DNA of 7,733 nucleotides from Alphaproteobacteria bacterium. Lineage in GTDB: Bacteria > Pseudomonadota > Alphaproteobacteria > Sphingomonadales > Sphingomonadaceae. Position numbers and translations under genes: made by a program. Shown one piece after another: positions 6,070-7,733 of the stretch. How positions within the stretch are numbered: the stretch's first letter is position 1; every line of letters begins with the position of its first letter. The stretch lies in NCBI GenBank assembly GCA_028869975.1, contig JAGWQR010000316.1:1-7733 (forward strand), in the 5' to 3' direction. The notes below the pieces were generated by a model. That model did not search any database, had not been told where the DNA came from, and saw only the letters and a list, made by a program, of their open reading frames with translations.

Positions 6070-7400
6070 GTGGTCGTCTGCTACAATCCGCCCGAAATGC
6101 GCTCGATGGCTTGTCGGCGTTGAGTGGCGCGCCGCGCCATGTAGGTAGTGTCACGGCATATGACGGGCAAATGATCGAAGTTGAGGCATTCCCGCTCCCT
6201 ATTGGCAGCGCTTGTCGCATGGTCATGGCCGATGGTTCTACGGTGCGCGGCCAGCTAGTCGGTTTCCGGGGGACGCAAAGTCTGGTGGTTCCCTTCCGGC
6301 AGGATGCCGCCTTCGTCATGCATGGGCCGGTCTATCCGGATGGCAAAGGAAGTTTTGCGGAAGTAGGCGATGATCTGCTCGGACGTGTAATCGATGCACA
6401 TGGCAGCCCGCTTGATGGCCGTTCTAACCCAAAAGCGCGCCTTCTCTGGCCACTCGCAGGCCGGAATGCCAACCCACTGGACACAGGCCGCGTGACCCAA
6501 GCTCTGGAGACTGGCGTTCGTGCAATCGACACTTTACTGACGCTGGGTGAAGGACAGCGCGTCGCGCTTGTGGCCGGTTCGGGCGTGGGGAAATCCGTCT
6601 TGATGGGGCAGATTTTGCATGGGCTCAAAGCCGATGTTTATGTCATCGGGCTAATTGGCGAGCGCAGTCGTGAGGTGCGCGATTTTGTCGAAACCAAGCT
6701 CCCGGATTCAAGGCGCAATAAAACCGTTGTCGTTGCCGTACCGGCTGATTTCCCGGCGCAACTTAGGCTTCGCGCAGCATATCGGGCAACGGCGATCGCC
6801 GAATTTTTCAGAAATAAAGGGCTCCGTGTTGTTTTGATGATCGACAGCCTGACACGAATCGCCCATGCCCAGCGCGAAATCGGGCTTGCATTGGGTGAGC
6901 CGCCAACAATGAAAGGCTATCCTCCTTCGGCATTGGCAATGATTCCGCGTCTTATCGAGCGCGGCGGTATTGATACAGTGCGCGGCGGGTCGATTACTGC
7001 GCTTTACACGGTGCTTGCTGATGGCGGTGATACGAATGATCCCGTGGTCGATACGGCGCGCGCCATAACCGATGGGCACATCATTCTCTCTCGTCAGATG
7101 GCCGAACAGGGGATATACCCGGCCATAGATATATCCAAATCATTATCACGCACGATGAGCGATACTGTTGATGACGAGCATCTGAGCGCTGCAATGCGCT
7201 TTCGCAGACTATGGTCGGTTTATGAAGATAATCGCGATTTGCTTCTGATCGGTGGCTACACAAAGGGGCAGGACGCCGAGGTTGATGCCGCGATAAGCAC
7301 ATATCCCGAAATGTGCGCGTTTATAAGCCAGTATCAGCAAAACTCGTTTAACTTTGCAGAGTCGCGCGCTTATCTGACGAGGGTATTCCGGCATGGCTGA
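6066..7400 (+). CDS. fliI: Flagellum-specific ATP synthase FliI
   Basis: FliI is the hexameric ATPase of the flagellar type III export apparatus, related to the F1 beta subunit; it unloads chaperones and helps start export of rod, hook and filament proteins. The 444 residues match the family. Order: N-terminal beta-barrel region (about 1-100), LGRVIDAHGSPLDG (105-118), Walker A GSGVGKS (171-177), IGLIGERSREV (194-204) with the candidate catalytic Glu199, Walker B VVLMID (255-260) followed by SLTRIAHAQREIGLALGEPP, the loop GYPPS (284-288), GSITALYTVL (308-317) and YPAIDI (351-356). The C-terminus ends in a short helical region. GERSREV replaces the more common GERGREV, a mild change. The start overlaps the fliH stop as ATGA without a good ribosome binding site, so translation probably depends on fliH. 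The end overlaps fliJ by eight bases. Confidence 0.98.
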   Translation: MSGRLLQSARNALDGLSALSGAPRHVGSVTAYDGQMIEVEAFPLPIGSACRMVMADGSTVRGQLVGFRGTQSLVVPFRQDAAFVMHGPVYPDGKGSFAEVGDDLLGRVIDAHGSPLDGRSNPKARLLWPLAGRNANPLDTGRVTQALETGVRAIDTLLTLGEGQRVALVAGSGVGKSVLMGQILHGLKADVYVIGLIGERSREVRDFVETKLPDSRRNKTVVVAVPADFPAQLRLRAAYRATAIAEFFRNKGLRVVLMIDSLTRIAHAQREIGLALGEPPTMKGYPPSALAMIPRLIERGGIDTVRGGSITALYTVLADGGDTNDPVVDTARAITDGHIILSRQMAEQGIYPAIDISKSLSRTMSDTVDDEHLSAAMRFRRLWSVYEDNRDLLLIGGYTKGQDAEVDAAISTYPEMCAFISQYQQNSFNFAESRAYLTRVFRHG

Positions 7401-7733
7401 TAATCGTTCGCGAGAAGCCAGGATACTTCGTGCGCTTTCCATAAAAAAACGTCGTGCAGATAGCGAGCTCGCGCGTGCCCGTAACACGCTTGTTGCTCTG
7501 GAAGCTTATGCGGATCGGATACGCGTGCTGAAGAATACACTTCACCCCACTTGCGGCATGACGCAGGCGCAAACTCTGACTGCTTCCTATGCAATGCAAG
7601 CAAGATTGCTCAATGCTAAACTAAAGATCCATGCATCGATCATTCGGGCTACAAACGACGTTAAAGAAAAATCGCAAAATACGCAGACTTCCGAAAAAAG
7701 AATAGAGATTTATATTAATAATATTTTGGATAA
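7393..7733 (+). CDS. fliJ: Probable FliJ export protein, 3' end cut off
   Basis: An open frame starts with ATG at 7393, inside the end of fliI (ATGGCTGA), and runs 113 codons to the window edge without a stop. GAGGG (7379-7383) lies nine bases upstream as ribosome binding site. The product is basic, Ala/Leu/Arg-rich and predicted to be helical, with stretches such as RILRALSIKKRRADSELARARN (split here as residues 10-31) that suit a coiled coil. FliJ is the central stalk of the FliI hexamer, linking it to the FlhA gate, and is normally about 140-150 residues. Sequence similarity to FliJ is weak, so the call rests mainly on the place directly after fliI, the size and the helical character. The last 53 bases are only about 25% GC. 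Another small operon protein cannot be excluded. Confidence 0.75.
   Translation, partial: MADNRSREARILRALSIKKRRADSELARARNTLVALEAYADRIRVLKNTLHPTCGMTQAQTLTASYAMQARLLNAKLKIHASIIRATNDVKEKSQNTQTSEKRIEIYINNILD

Noticed and set aside
1..7733. CRISPR array, insertion sequence, tRNA or rRNA, defence genes
   Set aside because: No regularly spaced repeats, transposase frames, terminal inverted repeats or structural RNA patterns were seen; the window is accounted for by pgk and flagellar genes.

Overview
The window comes from a motile alphaproteobacterium. A sphingomonad-like lineage is my best guess. The ending of the phosphoglycerate kinase (GGAFLEWMEGRELPGV), the short flagellin and the moderate to high GC suggest this, but I could not run a database search.

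Left end (1-1355): a complete phosphoglycerate kinase gene (pgk) on the plus strand, GC-rich in every stretch I counted. It is followed by a 143-base gap holding a strong intrinsic terminator that serves the opposing flagellin gene and a small 11-base direct repeat.

Middle (1356-2458): a flagellin gene (fliC type, minus strand, 273 residues) converges on pgk. A 281-base regulatory gap separates it from the plus-strand operon. The gap holds a near-consensus sigma-54 promoter (2400-2415) pointing at fliE, a 14-base palindrome about 50 bases upstream that could be an activator site, and only a weak sigma-28-like candidate for the flagellin.

Right part (2459-7733): a tightly packed operon, fliE-fliF-fliG-fliH-fliI-fliJ, with fliJ cut off by the window end. 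These genes encode the MS-ring/rod junction protein (FliE), the MS ring (FliF), the rotor/switch protein (FliG), and the ATPase complex of the flagellar export apparatus (FliH regulator/stator, FliI ATPase, FliJ stalk). They form the base of the basal body and its type III export engine; the divergent flagellin gene supplies the filament. Every junction after fliE is overlapped or nearly so. Three of them (F/G, G/H, I/J) use the same 8-base overlap ATGNCTGA, which argues for translational coupling and fixes the start of fliH.

No mobile element, CRISPR array, tRNA or rRNA was seen, and no wholly new system. The points worth a second look are an abrupt AT-rich island (about 26% GC) inside fliG, a FliG whose EHPQ motif reads EGPQ while all five torque charges are kept, a FliH without the N-terminal tryptophans known from Salmonella, an asymmetric divergent promoter region with a possible leader peptide ahead of the flagellin, and the composition change between pgk and the flagellar genes.
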